Below are positions 25,733-35,232 of a stretch of 64,000 nucleotides of DNA, piece by piece (position 1 is the first letter of the stretch; each line of letters opens with the position of its first letter). Location of the stretch: positions 1,426,001 to 1,490,000 of the forward strand of contig NZ_CP125854.1 in assembly GCF_030169785.1 (NCBI RefSeq), given 5' to 3'. This DNA comes from Bdellovibrio sp. 22V. Lineage in GTDB: Bacteria > Bdellovibrionota > Bdellovibrionia > Bdellovibrionales > Bdellovibrionaceae. Position numbers and translations under genes: made by a program. The notes beneath the pieces were generated by a model. That model was not told the origin of the DNA. It was given only the letters and a program-made list of their open reading frames with translations, and did no database searches.

Positions 25733-26827
25733 ATGAAAACAGGCAAGCTTGTACTTCTTTCATTCGTATCCGTGATTGCGTTCTCTTCCATGGCGATGGC
25801 GGCGGAAAATTTCCGTGCCTACGTTCAACAGCGCAATGAAATCAACTCCCAAGACGACCTCTCGGTGATTCAGGCTTATCATCGCAAATTCACCCTCGCC
25901 CCCTACGTGGTGGTCGATAAAAAACAAAAGCTTGCGACCTATTTCGGTGAACAAGGACAAACTCTTGCTTCGGCGGATATCCGCACATACTCGGGCGATG
26001 AGCTTGAGCGCGGTGGCTCCGGTATTTATACTTACGCCGGCACTCGCAACTCTCTTCACTATTTGAAGGCGGAAAAAGACCAGAGTCTGCACACGGTCTT
26101 TCAAGGCTCTATGCAAATTCCTGCGGGCACTCGTGTGTACGTCCTGCCTGAAACGGACGCTCACCACTTCCGCATTCGTAATCACCAACTTACGTTCAAT
26201 GCCGCCAGAGTTTTGCGCAATCGTCCCGACTTTAACTACAGTCCGGCTAATTATGAAGTTCGCAAAAGCACTTTCCGCGTCGATTTCACGGATGCTTTTA
26301 CGAACAATTACGTTCTCACTTTGCAAAGAGAAAAGCCGACATTGATGAAACTTTTGAAACTTGAAAATGACGAATACAATATGCTGGCGGAGTTTGCGTT
26401 CGGTGTCTTAGCGCCTGAAACAGAATACGGGCAAAACTTTAAATACCGTTTGAAACAGACCGCTCCGGTTATCGTCTCTTTACTTAAAGGCAATGGCCTG
26501 GACACATCGGCGAACAGCCGTGGGCCTACGCAAATCAAGCGCATTCCTGACGTCGTGGTTGAGCACTACAAAATCGAGAAGCACCAGTTGAAACGCCCGC
26601 ATAACGCCGCGATCGCAACGCTGGCTTTCGCTGCGGAACAAATTAAAGAGCTGCGCAATCTGGCGCACTATCACGAGCCTATTTCTGAAGAGACTCTGCA
26701 GGACTATCTTTATTACCTCTACAACGGTCGTCGCGGTGAGATCCGTAAAGGCACGGCGACTCCTGATCGCAACATCGCGATTCGCAAAATTCGTGAGGCC
26801 ATCACACATTTGACGATCGAGGAATAA
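25733..26827 (+). CDS. Secreted protein with transglycosylase-like C-terminal region
   Basis: 364 residues with signal peptide (LVLLSFVSVIAFSSMAMA). Residues 50-190 are beta-rich, reminiscent of catalytic-murein-domain scaffolds (YVVVDKKQKLATYFGEQG; SGIYTYAGTRNSLHYL) but without the L,D-transpeptidase HxxxxxSxGC box. Residues 200-360 are helical and contain FGVLAPETEYGQ followed by NSRGPTQIKRIP, which resembles the Glu-then-SxGxxQ layout of lysozyme-like transglycosylases. I propose a wall-acting enzyme with low confidence. The start is taken at the Met six codons inside the longest frame because the signal peptide begins there. Confidence 0.6.
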   Translation: MKTGKLVLLSFVSVIAFSSMAMAAENFRAYVQQRNEINSQDDLSVIQAYHRKFTLAPYVVVDKKQKLATYFGEQGQTLASADIRTYSGDELERGGSGIYTYAGTRNSLHYLKAEKDQSLHTVFQGSMQIPAGTRVYVLPETDAHHFRIRNHQLTFNAARVLRNRPDFNYSPANYEVRKSTFRVDFTDAFTNNYVLTLQREKPTLMKLLKLENDEYNMLAEFAFGVLAPETEYGQNFKYRLKQTAPVIVSLLKGNGLDTSANSRGPTQIKRIPDVVVEHYKIEKHQLKRPHNAAIATLAFAAEQIKELRNLAHYHEPISEETLQDYLYYLYNGRRGEIRKGTATPDRNIAIRKIREAITHLTIEE

Positions 26828-26886
26828 TGTTCCGTCGGCTGGATATTACACTTTAGAAATCTTCACGATACTCCGAACAGTCCTGC

Positions 26887-29040
26887 ATGCGATCAATACT
26901 TCTTCGTACGTTTGTTGCGTCTCTTGCTTATTTATATCTATGCGGCTGCAGCCTGAGTGCAACAATGTTTGGTTCCCATGAGAATTCGGAATCGCCACCG
27001 CCAGTATCTTATAAAACCGAGTACTGTTTTGATGGTACGGTTCAAAGTGAGATCACTTTAGAAAACGGCCATAAAGTCGTTGGCGGAGATTTTGTAAGCG
27101 TCGGCAAGTGCAGCAATCCTACTTTGCGAGTCAACCTTTCTACAAATAAGATCGCAGACATCATCGCGGCTCCGCGTGCAATTCAAGGCTATGTCTATGC
27201 CATAGAACCAGACGGTCACGGTGGCTATTACCTGGGTGGAGGTTTTTTCGCTACGGCCGGAGAAGAAACTCTCGTAAGCCTTGTGCACATCAACGCCAAT
27301 GGCACGATTTCCGACTGGAATGCGAATCTGAAAGCAGACGGAGGACCGGCCGAGGTTAATACTTTAAAACTTCATAACGGCATTTTGTATGTCGGCGGGA
27401 ATTTTACATCTGCGGGCAGCGCGGATTCACCCCGTGTTGCACTCGCGGCTTTTGATACTGCCACGGGCTTATTGACAGCATGGGACCCCGGGGTCACTCC
27501 GGCATCGGGCTCGGGAGATGCTTTTGTGAATCACATCTCCATTCACGACAATCGACTTTATGTTGGCGGCGAATTTGACTCTGCCGGAAGAAATGGTGTG
27601 ACGAATCCTTTCTTGGCGGCATTGAATCTCAATAACAATGAGGCCCTTGCGACTTTCACTCCACAGCCAGATCGCAAGGTGTTTAAAGTGCTCGGGCATG
27701 GCAATTTGCTTTATGTCAGCGGTCCCTTTTCCACAATTGGCGGCGCCAATACTTCTTTTGCCGCTATCGATCCCACGACAGGCGCTGACAGCGGCTGGAA
27801 TTGGCAGAGTCACATGGACCCGGTGGGTTTTGCTTCCATAACAAGTTTTGATATCTCCGGCGACACTCTATGGGTCGGGGGTAATTTTTCCGGTTACGAC
27901 GCCCTAACCACGGTCGGTATCGCCTCCTTCGACATTAGCGGTGCTTTGCCAAGCATTCGCACCTGGAGCAACGTGGGCCACGAACCCGATGGCTTGGTGA
28001 TGAATATCTTCGCGAGCCAAGATCATCTATTGATCGTCGGTTCTTTCCGAAATATCGGCAGCATGCAAGCGAAAGGAAGCGCCATTCTCAAGACAACGGA
28101 TGGTTCGTTGGCGTACTCAGAACAACTTCCAGAGGACATTTACCACGCCTACTTTGAAAACGGTCAGCTTATCAGTGTGGGCTCTTTCGACAGGGTCTCG
28201 GTCAAGAGCAGAGAATATCTTGTGATGATTGATCCTGCAGGCGATATCACGTCGTGGAATCCCTCTCCCAACGGTCGTGTCATCACTCTTTTTGCAACCG
28301 GTACAACGATTTTTGCAGGAGGCACGTTTACTGAAATCGGAGCCACGCCAGTCCCCCGCGACTATGTTGCGGAAATTGATTTTTCAGGAGAAGCCACGCC
28401 GTGGGAGGCGCACGCGGATGGAGTTGTTTCGAGCGTGAAATTGCATCAAGGATTTTTGTGGATGTCGGGAAGTTTTTCTTCCGTCGGTTCTCCTGCGGTT
28501 GCGCGTAACTTTATTGCAAAACTCAACCCGACAACCGGTGCCGTGGAAAACTGGGATGCGCAGGTTACGGGAACACGGGTTCTTGATTTTGATTTCGTAG
28601 GAGACAAAATCGTAATTGGCGGCAATTTCTCGCAAGTTCAAGGAGACGCAACGGCAGCTCGCCTTGCAGCTTTGGATGTCGAGACGGCCGCTTTGTCAGC
28701 GTGGCGACCTCAGCCCGATTCCATTGTTGAGAAAGTTTTGACGGATGGAACTAACGTGATTATCGCTGGCCAGTTCGAACAAGTCGGTCCCTCTGCAACT
28801 CCCAGAAACACATTGGCTAAGTTATCTTTAACCAGCGATGAGCCTCTCGCTTGGGATCCAGGCATCGAAATCGGCGGCCTGTATGGAATGTCTTTGCGAA
28901 ATAAGGAATTAAACATCATTGGCTATATTCAAAACGTCCACGGCGCACCCTATGAGGGAGGCGCCCTCGTCGCGTGCGATTCGGACTCGGGAGAAATCAT
29001 AGAGTCATCACTTCCCTATGTCTCCGCTATCGCTATATAA
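26887..29040 (+). CDS. Large lipoprotein with repeated beta-propeller-like units
   Basis: 717 residues: lipobox LCGC (Cys21), then many repeats of roughly 50 residues with the pattern LYVGGxFxxxG, a short gap, LAAFDxxTGxxxxW (for example ILYVGGNFTSAG, LYVGGEFDSAG, LWVGGNFSG, IFAGGTFTEIG, IVIGGNFSQV). This is the delta-60/kelch-like repeat seen in surface beta-propellers, here at least nine units. Probably an outer-surface binding protein. Lone gene followed by a strong terminator. Confidence 0.85.
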   Translation: MRSILLRTFVASLAYLYLCGCSLSATMFGSHENSESPPPVSYKTEYCFDGTVQSEITLENGHKVVGGDFVSVGKCSNPTLRVNLSTNKIADIIAAPRAIQGYVYAIEPDGHGGYYLGGGFFATAGEETLVSLVHINANGTISDWNANLKADGGPAEVNTLKLHNGILYVGGNFTSAGSADSPRVALAAFDTATGLLTAWDPGVTPASGSGDAFVNHISIHDNRLYVGGEFDSAGRNGVTNPFLAALNLNNNEALATFTPQPDRKVFKVLGHGNLLYVSGPFSTIGGANTSFAAIDPTTGADSGWNWQSHMDPVGFASITSFDISGDTLWVGGNFSGYDALTTVGIASFDISGALPSIRTWSNVGHEPDGLVMNIFASQDHLLIVGSFRNIGSMQAKGSAILKTTDGSLAYSEQLPEDIYHAYFENGQLISVGSFDRVSVKSREYLVMIDPAGDITSWNPSPNGRVITLFATGTTIFAGGTFTEIGATPVPRDYVAEIDFSGEATPWEAHADGVVSSVKLHQGFLWMSGSFSSVGSPAVARNFIAKLNPTTGAVENWDAQVTGTRVLDFDFVGDKIVIGGNFSQVQGDATAARLAALDVETAALSAWRPQPDSIVEKVLTDGTNVIIAGQFEQVGPSATPRNTLAKLSLTSDEPLAWDPGIEIGGLYGMSLRNKELNIIGYIQNVHGAPYEGGALVACDSDSGEIIESSLPYVSAIAI

Positions 29041-29070
29041 ATTTGAGAATTTCATTTGATAAGCAATAAA

Positions 29071-29108
29071 AAACCCCGGGAGCTTTGGCTGACCGGGGTT
29101 CTTCTTTT
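29071..29108. terminator. Bidirectional terminator between the propeller lipoprotein and MltD-like genes
   Basis: AACCCCGG / CCGGGGTT stem with a 13-base loop, A-run on the left and CTTCTTTT on the right, placed between two converging genes. Confidence 0.88.
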
Positions 29109-29125
29109 CGCCTTCAGACAATTAT

Positions 29126-30685
29126 TTATTGGGCTGATTCTGCAGGAATAACGAGGCGTGCGCCGACGACCAAAGAGGCCGGGTTTCTGATGCGATTCTT
29201 TTGTTTAATATCGCTCATCGAAACATTATACTTCGCCGCGATGGCAGACAGGTTTTCACCTCTGCGAACCACGTGAACTTTGGCTTTCGCAATTTCACGC
29301 GCCGAAGAACTGTCTGGCGTTGGCACCAAAAGCTTCATGCCCACTTTCAAAGTACGACCTCGTTTGATGTTGTTCATACGTTGAAGCTGAGAAACGCTTG
29401 TAGAGTATTTTCTTGCAATCGTGAACAAAGAGTCGCCGGATTGAACGATGTAATAACGTCCATCGGAACTTACTGTCACAGTTTGTTTTTCAGAGGAAGA
29501 ATTCTTTGCGACCAATGTTTTCTTTGTCGATACACGGTCTTTCAAAGGCGTACGATCTGGAACTTGGATTCTCATCCCCACGCGCAAAGCTTTACGGCGA
29601 GGAAGATCGTTCAAATCACGCAGATATGCCACAGTCGTACGGTAACGACGAGCCACTGTGCTCAATGTGTCGCCACGACGGATACGATATGTTTGTGTGT
29701 CGCCTGTATCGGCAATGAATCTTACGTTATCAACGAAAGCTTCATTGGCTGCCACAAGAGCTGTTTCACTTGTTCCCGGAGGAATACGCAAAACCAGTTC
29801 GCTGCCTTTAAGAACGGCGACTTCCCCTTTGAACTTTGGATTCAAAGCTTTGAAGTCTTCGTAGTTCAAGTTCAACTTGTCAGCCATTGCACGAAGATTG
29901 ACAGGCTTGTTCACAGTGATGTGATCGAATTCGATCGGTGGAAGATAATCGATATCGTCAAAACCGTACTTCGCTGGATCTTTACCGATCATTTTTGCTG
30001 CGATGAACTTAGGAACGTAATTGATTGTTTCTTTAGGAAGTCTCTTCTTACGAGCGAGCTCCCAGAAATCACGGGTGTAGTGATTCATCACTTCACGCTT
30101 CACGCGGTTTTCACCCACGTTGTAAGAAGCCATCGCCAAGTACCAAGAACCGAAAACGCTGTAAAGACCTTTGAAGTATTCCGCCGCCGCTTGAGTTGCG
30201 AAAACAGGGTCACGTCTTTCATCCACGAACGCGTTGATATCCAAACCATACCGTTTACCCGTACCACGGATAAATTGCCAGTAACCCACAGCCGCGGCAT
30301 GCGACGTCGCTCTTGAACTGAAACCAGATTCGATCAATGCGATATAGAAAAGATCTTCAGGCAAACCATTGTCGCGCAAAACTTTTTTCATCAGTTTTTC
30401 GTAACGCGTGGAACGTGCTAAATATCTTTCCATGTGAGGACGGCCTCGTCCTTGGAAATAAGCAATCCATTTTTCAACAAGAGGATTCACTTCCGTAGGG
30501 ATGGACTCCAACTCTTGGTCGACCACCTTGGGTCCTTCTGGATCTGATAAGCGGAACGAACCGATATCTTTGATTTCCGCTTCACCATTGGCTCCTACTG
30601 AACCTTCGGTTTCCGTGCTCACGTTCTTATGAGCACACCCTGCCAAAAAGGCCAGGACCAAGCTCAATGTTAAAAGTCTCCTCAT
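29126..30685 (-). CDS. mltD: MltD-like lytic transglycosylase lipoprotein with three LysM domains
   Basis: Cleaves peptidoglycan glycan strands to 1,6-anhydro products. 519 residues with lipobox LAGC (Cys17). An SLT domain has the catalytic glutamate in ALIESGFSSRATS, followed by AAVGYWQFIRGTGKRYGL and MASYNVGENRV. Three C-terminal LysM repeats follow (YRIRRGDTLSTVARRY, YIVQSGDSLFTIARKY, HVVRRGENLSAIAAKY). The start was moved 17 codons in to the ATG with GGAGGG at five bases, which also gives the lipobox. It follows the Slt70-like gene by 64 bases on the same strand. Confidence 0.95.
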   Translation of the reverse strand: MRRLLTLSLVLAFLAGCAHKNVSTETEGSVGANGEAEIKDIGSFRLSDPEGPKVVDQELESIPTEVNPLVEKWIAYFQGRGRPHMERYLARSTRYEKLMKKVLRDNGLPEDLFYIALIESGFSSRATSHAAAVGYWQFIRGTGKRYGLDINAFVDERRDPVFATQAAAEYFKGLYSVFGSWYLAMASYNVGENRVKREVMNHYTRDFWELARKKRLPKETINYVPKFIAAKMIGKDPAKYGFDDIDYLPPIEFDHITVNKPVNLRAMADKLNLNYEDFKALNPKFKGEVAVLKGSELVLRIPPGTSETALVAANEAFVDNVRFIADTGDTQTYRIRRGDTLSTVARRYRTTVAYLRDLNDLPRRKALRVGMRIQVPDRTPLKDRVSTKKTLVAKNSSSEKQTVTVSSDGRYYIVQSGDSLFTIARKYSTSVSQLQRMNNIKRGRTLKVGMKLLVPTPDSSSAREIAKAKVHVVRRGENLSAIAAKYNVSMSDIKQKNRIRNPASLVVGARLVIPAESAQ

Positions 30686-30749
30686 GAGTCCCTCCGACAC
30701 AGCTTTCAGGCTACAAAACTCAAAAGCATTTTTCAATAAAACATCTCCC

Positions 30750-32975
30750 TTATTTTGCCTTTTTATTCAGCAAATCCACCCATAGGACAGGTTTCAAAGA
30801 GATCGTTCCTTCCTCAGCTAGTCTATAGAGCAAAACATTACGAAGGATCGCCTTCACATAGAAGCTCGTTTCCGTCCAAGGAAGCTCATCAAACCACAGC
30901 TCATCTCGAGGAGAACCACTCGCCTGCCCAACAAGTTCGCTCACCTCAGCTCTTCCTTCGAGCCACGTCTTCAATCTGTAGGGCCCCGCATTATATGCCG
31001 CCAAAGCGAAAGGCACGTTACCCTGGAACTGGTCCAACATCTGGGAAACATAGAACGAGCCCATCGGGATATTTATTTCCGGACGGAACATATCGTCTGG
31101 AATTTCCACTTTCATGCCTAACTTTTTTGCAACTTCTTGGGCTGTCGGCGGAATCATCTGCATCAGGCCCAGAGCATTCGAAGTCGAAACAGCTCGCAAG
31201 TTAAAAGCACTTTCTTGACGAGTCAAACTGCGCAACAGCACCACATCAATGCCGTAGCGTTCTGCTTCAGCCTGATACAACGAAGTGAAAATTTCTGGAT
31301 AACCGATTTTAATAAACTGCTCGCGACGCAAGCGAGGCTCGGCTTCCATGGCTTCATTGATAAGACGAATCGCCATCATGTATTGCTGACGAAGCGCCAA
31401 CGCCTCAGCCAAAGACACTTTCACCGTCGCATCTTTGATGAACGGAAGTCCGCTGAGTTCCGCTTGGGCTTCGCTCACCCAACCCGCCGTCGACAAGGAT
31501 TTGAATCGCTGCCAGGATTTCTTCTGTGCGCCTACAAGATAAATATCGTTTTGCAATTTCGGAGCTTTGTCTTTGATTTCCGGCCATGTGAGTTTTCCAC
31601 CCGCAGCCTCGGCGCTTAAACGCAAACCGTAATAAGAAAACGGATATTTTTCAATCAGCGCCGCTGCGGCCTGCTTTGCGCGCTCTGGATTTGATTCCTG
31701 CAGAGAGCGCACCAGCCAATACTGTGAATTCAAATCGTAGCGGTCGCGATTCTGCTGCAAAAGTCTTTCAAGCATTGCCGATGCCGTCGAAAAATCTTTT
31801 TTGCGATAATAAATCAAAGCCGAGCGAAACAACGCCTCCGCTGCTTCATCCGAACCATTGTGATAAGTCACAAGATTGTTATAAATATCCAGCGCACGAT
31901 CATACTGTCCTAAGAAATGCGCCGAGCGTCCCGCGATCCACAACGCGTTCGTCGTCTGCGGTGATTGAGAGTTTTTATTCGTCGCTTTTTGTGCAAGCGA
32001 AAGTGCTCCGGCGAAATCACCACGACGGTGCAGACTTTGCGCCCAGTCCAACAAACGCGATGGATCGGCCTCTTCCATCTCATTTAAAGCTTTTACTTTC
32101 GCAAGCTTTTCACTGAGGGCATTATAAATTTCTAAAGGCTTGTCCTTTAAACGCTTCGCCGAGCGGCTGCCTGGATATTTGTTTAAAATCTCCATGGTGT
32201 CTTTAAGCGCCGATACATCATCACCTTGTTTTAAAGACTGACGAAGACGCTCTTCGATCTTAATTTCCTCGCCCATTTCTGTCAGGGTGGACGCCGGTTG
32301 TTTTACGCTCTCTGTTTCCCCGCGAGTTTTTGCAAGAAAGTCCAACTTGTCCTGTAAGTAAGCGGAGTTTCGCTGATCTTGCGCTTCTTCGTAAAGAAAC
32401 TGAGCTTCAGCGTAATTCACTTTTTGCAAAGAGATGTCACCCAACAACTGATAGATCTTGGATTTTTGTTCTTTTGAAAGCACATGTTTTCCGTTAAGAA
32501 GCGTCTCCAATTCTTCCGCGACTTTGGTGTTCTTCTTAAGAACTTGCTCTTCAAGATGCGCCAGCTGCACACTCAGCCAAGCTTCGTGCAATGACGTCGA
32601 CCAGGGACCTTCGAAAAGAAGCTCTTGGTTTTTTGCCATTGTCGCAAGAAGTTTTGCTTCCGCACTGGCATCCTTTTTCTTAAGCTGCGCTTGCTCCAAA
32701 CAATGAAACCACGTCAAAGCCACCCACCCGCGAAGAGGTTTTTGGTTCGCAAAAACCTGCGGCGCCAAAGAAACACATTCATTCCATTTAAGATGGATTT
32801 CATAATCTTTGAGTTGAGAAAGAGATGTCAGCGGAACTTTCTTTTTACCGTTCGCTGTGTGGTAAAGATCCACAACTCCCGTTTTTGGAAGTTCCTTTTT
32901 CACGTCGACCTTGTGAACTTGCGCCGACACGGACGTTGCACACAGAAGTGAAACCGTTAAAGCCGTTTTCTTCAT
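30750..32975 (-). CDS. Slt70-like soluble lytic transglycosylase with helical repeats
   Basis: 741 residues: signal peptide (MKKTALTVSLLCATSVSA), a long alpha-superhelix of TPR-like hairpins (ALFRSALIYYRKKDFSTASAMLERLL), then an SLT catalytic domain with the glutamate in LTRQESAFNLRA, and SNALGLMQMIPPTAQEVA and FALAAYNAGPYRL. Acts on the wall in the periplasm or, in a predator, on prey wall. The start ATG overlaps the stop of the upstream glycosyltransferase (ATGA), so the two are translationally coupled. The longest frame extends further upstream but overlaps that gene without a signal peptide. Confidence 0.94.
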   Translation of the reverse strand: MKKTALTVSLLCATSVSAQVHKVDVKKELPKTGVVDLYHTANGKKKVPLTSLSQLKDYEIHLKWNECVSLAPQVFANQKPLRGWVALTWFHCLEQAQLKKKDASAEAKLLATMAKNQELLFEGPWSTSLHEAWLSVQLAHLEEQVLKKNTKVAEELETLLNGKHVLSKEQKSKIYQLLGDISLQKVNYAEAQFLYEEAQDQRNSAYLQDKLDFLAKTRGETESVKQPASTLTEMGEEIKIEERLRQSLKQGDDVSALKDTMEILNKYPGSRSAKRLKDKPLEIYNALSEKLAKVKALNEMEEADPSRLLDWAQSLHRRGDFAGALSLAQKATNKNSQSPQTTNALWIAGRSAHFLGQYDRALDIYNNLVTYHNGSDEAAEALFRSALIYYRKKDFSTASAMLERLLQQNRDRYDLNSQYWLVRSLQESNPERAKQAAAALIEKYPFSYYGLRLSAEAAGGKLTWPEIKDKAPKLQNDIYLVGAQKKSWQRFKSLSTAGWVSEAQAELSGLPFIKDATVKVSLAEALALRQQYMMAIRLINEAMEAEPRLRREQFIKIGYPEIFTSLYQAEAERYGIDVVLLRSLTRQESAFNLRAVSTSNALGLMQMIPPTAQEVAKKLGMKVEIPDDMFRPEINIPMGSFYVSQMLDQFQGNVPFALAAYNAGPYRLKTWLEGRAEVSELVGQASGSPRDELWFDELPWTETSFYVKAILRNVLLYRLAEEGTISLKPVLWVDLLNKKAK

Positions 32976-34483
32976 TTGATAAACTCCCCAACTCCGACGA
33001 CCTCCGCCTCTGGGAAAGCCTCTGCCGTGAAAATAGATTTCTTCAAATACACTACGGAAGGCTCTCGCGATTGGCGAAGAGTCACCTTGATTTTCCAATA
33101 AGGTTCCGACAGCAAATTATCCACCGCCAAAGATTCCGGCATCTCGCAGAAGTATGCTGCCGCTCCCTGGAACACCGTTTTTGCACAGAGATCATACCGC
33201 ACATGAGTAAACGAACGCAAAACCCAAGGCCATGGCCACTGCTCTTTCATGCCGACCTGAACAAGTTCTTGCAAAAGTTCGGGACGCTTTTGCGCCTCTT
33301 GCAGAAGTGTGTTTTGCACCAAGACAAGATCCTCGGTGGAGTTCACGTAGACGTAAGGATGTTCAAACCACAAAGGATGTTTATAAACAGAAAGATAAGC
33401 GCTGCGCACGCCCAAAGCGGCCAAGGCTCCTATCAATACCCAGGTCGCATATTTTGCAAAACGCGAACGAGCAAGCTCCACACAGCTATAAGCCAGAACA
33501 AAATAAAATCCCCACACCAAAGAAAGAATGCACCACACGGTCTTGTATGGAATCAGAGAGTACACAAGAAATTGCGTCAGGGAAAAAACACTCAACACAC
33601 GCAGCGCCTTGTCCTTGGCAAAAACACCTTTGACAGCAAAGAGAATTCCGAAAAGAACCAAAGGCTCCGCTTCCCACAGCACCTTGAGCCAGTACGCGAA
33701 TTCTTTATCATGGCCATTGCCGTGAACACCCGTTTTCATCCATGGCAAAAACGCTTTTACAAAATCCACTAATCCCGCGCCGTTTTTAAAAAAGCCGGTA
33801 AAGAGCTGTACAAAGAGCACAAGTAACAAGGCAAAAAGAATCGTCACACGCGACGTCCAGGCCTGTTTCCATTTTTCTTTGGCGAAAAACTCCCGAAGTC
33901 CGCGAGCTCCCAAACTTAACAGCGCAAGCGTCCATGCAAAAAGAAACACCGCGAAGGTTTCTTTCAGCGTCGTCATCCCCCACAGTCCGACAAGACCCAG
34001 CGCTATCGCCTTGCTGTCGGGTTTTTCAAACCAACGCAGAACTCCCAAAGAAAAGACGATTTGGAAAAAGACGAAAGGCATTTCATGAATGCCCGAGCGC
34101 CCGAAAAAAAGAAACGCGGGACTTAGAAAGAGAAAAAAGATCATCCAGCGTTGCACAGCTGACGACGATAGAATTCCAAAGGTAAAAATCATCACACACA
34201 AAACACTGAATACGGCGGGAACGGCGCGCAAAATCGTCAGGCTTGTGCCCCAAACATATTCAAATCCCTGCAAAAGATAAAAGTACAGCGGGCCGTGATA
34301 GTTGTTCGGATCGTACTTGTAATATCCCAGCTTTGCCATTTGCATGACAAACCAGCCGTTGATGCTTTCGTCGAAATGAATCGGCTTAAGCTCGATGTCA
34401 TAAAAACGCGTGAAAATCGTCGCCACTAAAAGCGCGATCCATAGAAATGGCACTGAGAAATGCGTGACCTTCACCGTTTTCAT
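32972..34483 (-). CDS. GT-C type membrane glycosyltransferase (TIGR03663/PMT-like)
   Basis: 503 residues with about ten membrane spans. An early luminal acidic motif (KPIHFDESINGWFVMQMAKLGYYKYDPNNYHGPLYFYL) is the pattern of polyprenyl-phosphate-sugar-dependent transferases, close to the archaeal Agl23-associated family. It would transfer a sugar on the periplasmic side. Coupled to the Slt gene and diverging from a GT2-like gene by 17 bases, suggesting these three act together on an envelope polymer (inference). Confidence 0.85.
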   Translation of the reverse strand: MKTVKVTHFSVPFLWIALLVATIFTRFYDIELKPIHFDESINGWFVMQMAKLGYYKYDPNNYHGPLYFYLLQGFEYVWGTSLTILRAVPAVFSVLCVMIFTFGILSSSAVQRWMIFFLFLSPAFLFFGRSGIHEMPFVFFQIVFSLGVLRWFEKPDSKAIALGLVGLWGMTTLKETFAVFLFAWTLALLSLGARGLREFFAKEKWKQAWTSRVTILFALLLVLFVQLFTGFFKNGAGLVDFVKAFLPWMKTGVHGNGHDKEFAYWLKVLWEAEPLVLFGILFAVKGVFAKDKALRVLSVFSLTQFLVYSLIPYKTVWCILSLVWGFYFVLAYSCVELARSRFAKYATWVLIGALAALGVRSAYLSVYKHPLWFEHPYVYVNSTEDLVLVQNTLLQEAQKRPELLQELVQVGMKEQWPWPWVLRSFTHVRYDLCAKTVFQGAAAYFCEMPESLAVDNLLSEPYWKIKVTLRQSREPSVVYLKKSIFTAEAFPEAEVVGVGEFIK

Positions 34484-34500
34484 TGTTACCTATCGTAAAG

Positions 34501-35232
34501 ATGGAATCTTCTGTGTCAACCCCGCATTGCTCTTTCGTTGTGTATTTAAACCGCGACTCCGCGCTCGTGCCGGATTTCCTGAAAGACGTGCGCAGTTTTT
34601 TTCAGAAGTTTCCTTTGTCTTACGAACTGATTTTCGCTGTCGAAAATAATGCTTCGGCCTGTTCCGAAATCCTTCAGCCCGAACTTAAAAATGCCGGGCC
34701 CAAAGAAACCTTGGTGCTTTTGCAGAACACAAAAACACGCGGTCGCGCGGAAAGCTTGCGCCACGCTTTACACAAAGCCCAAGCTCCGTTTGTTCTTGTC
34801 GCGACTGTGGAGATGGCAACTCCGTTAGGCGATTTATTTAAAATTTTGCAGCATCTGATGACCGAGCCCGATGTCGATATCTGTTGGGGAGATCGCACCA
34901 GCCGCAAGGACAGTCCTTTCCAATACAAACGCGAACCTCGGCATCGTATCGAACACACCTTTAACGCCATTACTCGAGAAAAAAACAGACAGCCCTTTAA
35001 AGATCCGTCGTGCGAAATTTGGGGAATTAAAAAAACAGCATGGTCAGACATCGGCAACTCCTCCCCTACGCACCCCTGGAGAGGCTGGTATACGGCCCCT
35101 TACGTACAAAATCTTTGCCGGAAATTAAATAAGAGCGTGGTGGAAGTACCCGTGTATGATTCCGGAGCGACGTCGCCTTCTTACTCGCTCTGGAAAGAGC
35201 GTCTGAATTTGTTAACGAAGGGTGTTTTCTAA
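34501..35232 (+). CDS. Glycosyltransferase family 2-like protein
   Basis: 243 residues: N-terminal Rossmann-like strand CSFVVYLNRDSALVPDFLKDVRSFF, then ELIFAVENNASACSEILQ and VLLQNTKTRGRAESLRHALHKA, reading like the first half of dolichol-phosphate-sugar synthases. The usual DxD is replaced (FVLVATVEMATPLGD), so activity is uncertain. It starts at an ATG six codons inside the longest frame, 17 bases from the divergent GT-C gene, which fits the usual pairing of a lipid-sugar synthase with a GT-C enzyme. Its end overlaps the converging hydrolase gene by 21 bases. Confidence 0.7.
   Translation: MESSVSTPHCSFVVYLNRDSALVPDFLKDVRSFFQKFPLSYELIFAVENNASACSEILQPELKNAGPKETLVLLQNTKTRGRAESLRHALHKAQAPFVLVATVEMATPLGDLFKILQHLMTEPDVDICWGDRTSRKDSPFQYKREPRHRIEHTFNAITREKNRQPFKDPSCEIWGIKKTAWSDIGNSSPTHPWRGWYTAPYVQNLCRKLNKSVVEVPVYDSGATSPSYSLWKERLNLLTKGVF

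Noticed and set aside
25733-26827. L,D-transpeptidase
   Set aside because: N-terminal part is reminiscent in outline but the catalytic HxxxxxSxGC box is missing.
29201-30316. 371-codon plus-strand frame
   Set aside because: Antisense of the MltD-like gene, with Cys/Arg/His-rich text and no start signal.
32825-33772. 315-codon plus-strand frame
   Set aside because: Lies antisense over the GT-C gene and the start of Slt; composition is not protein-like.
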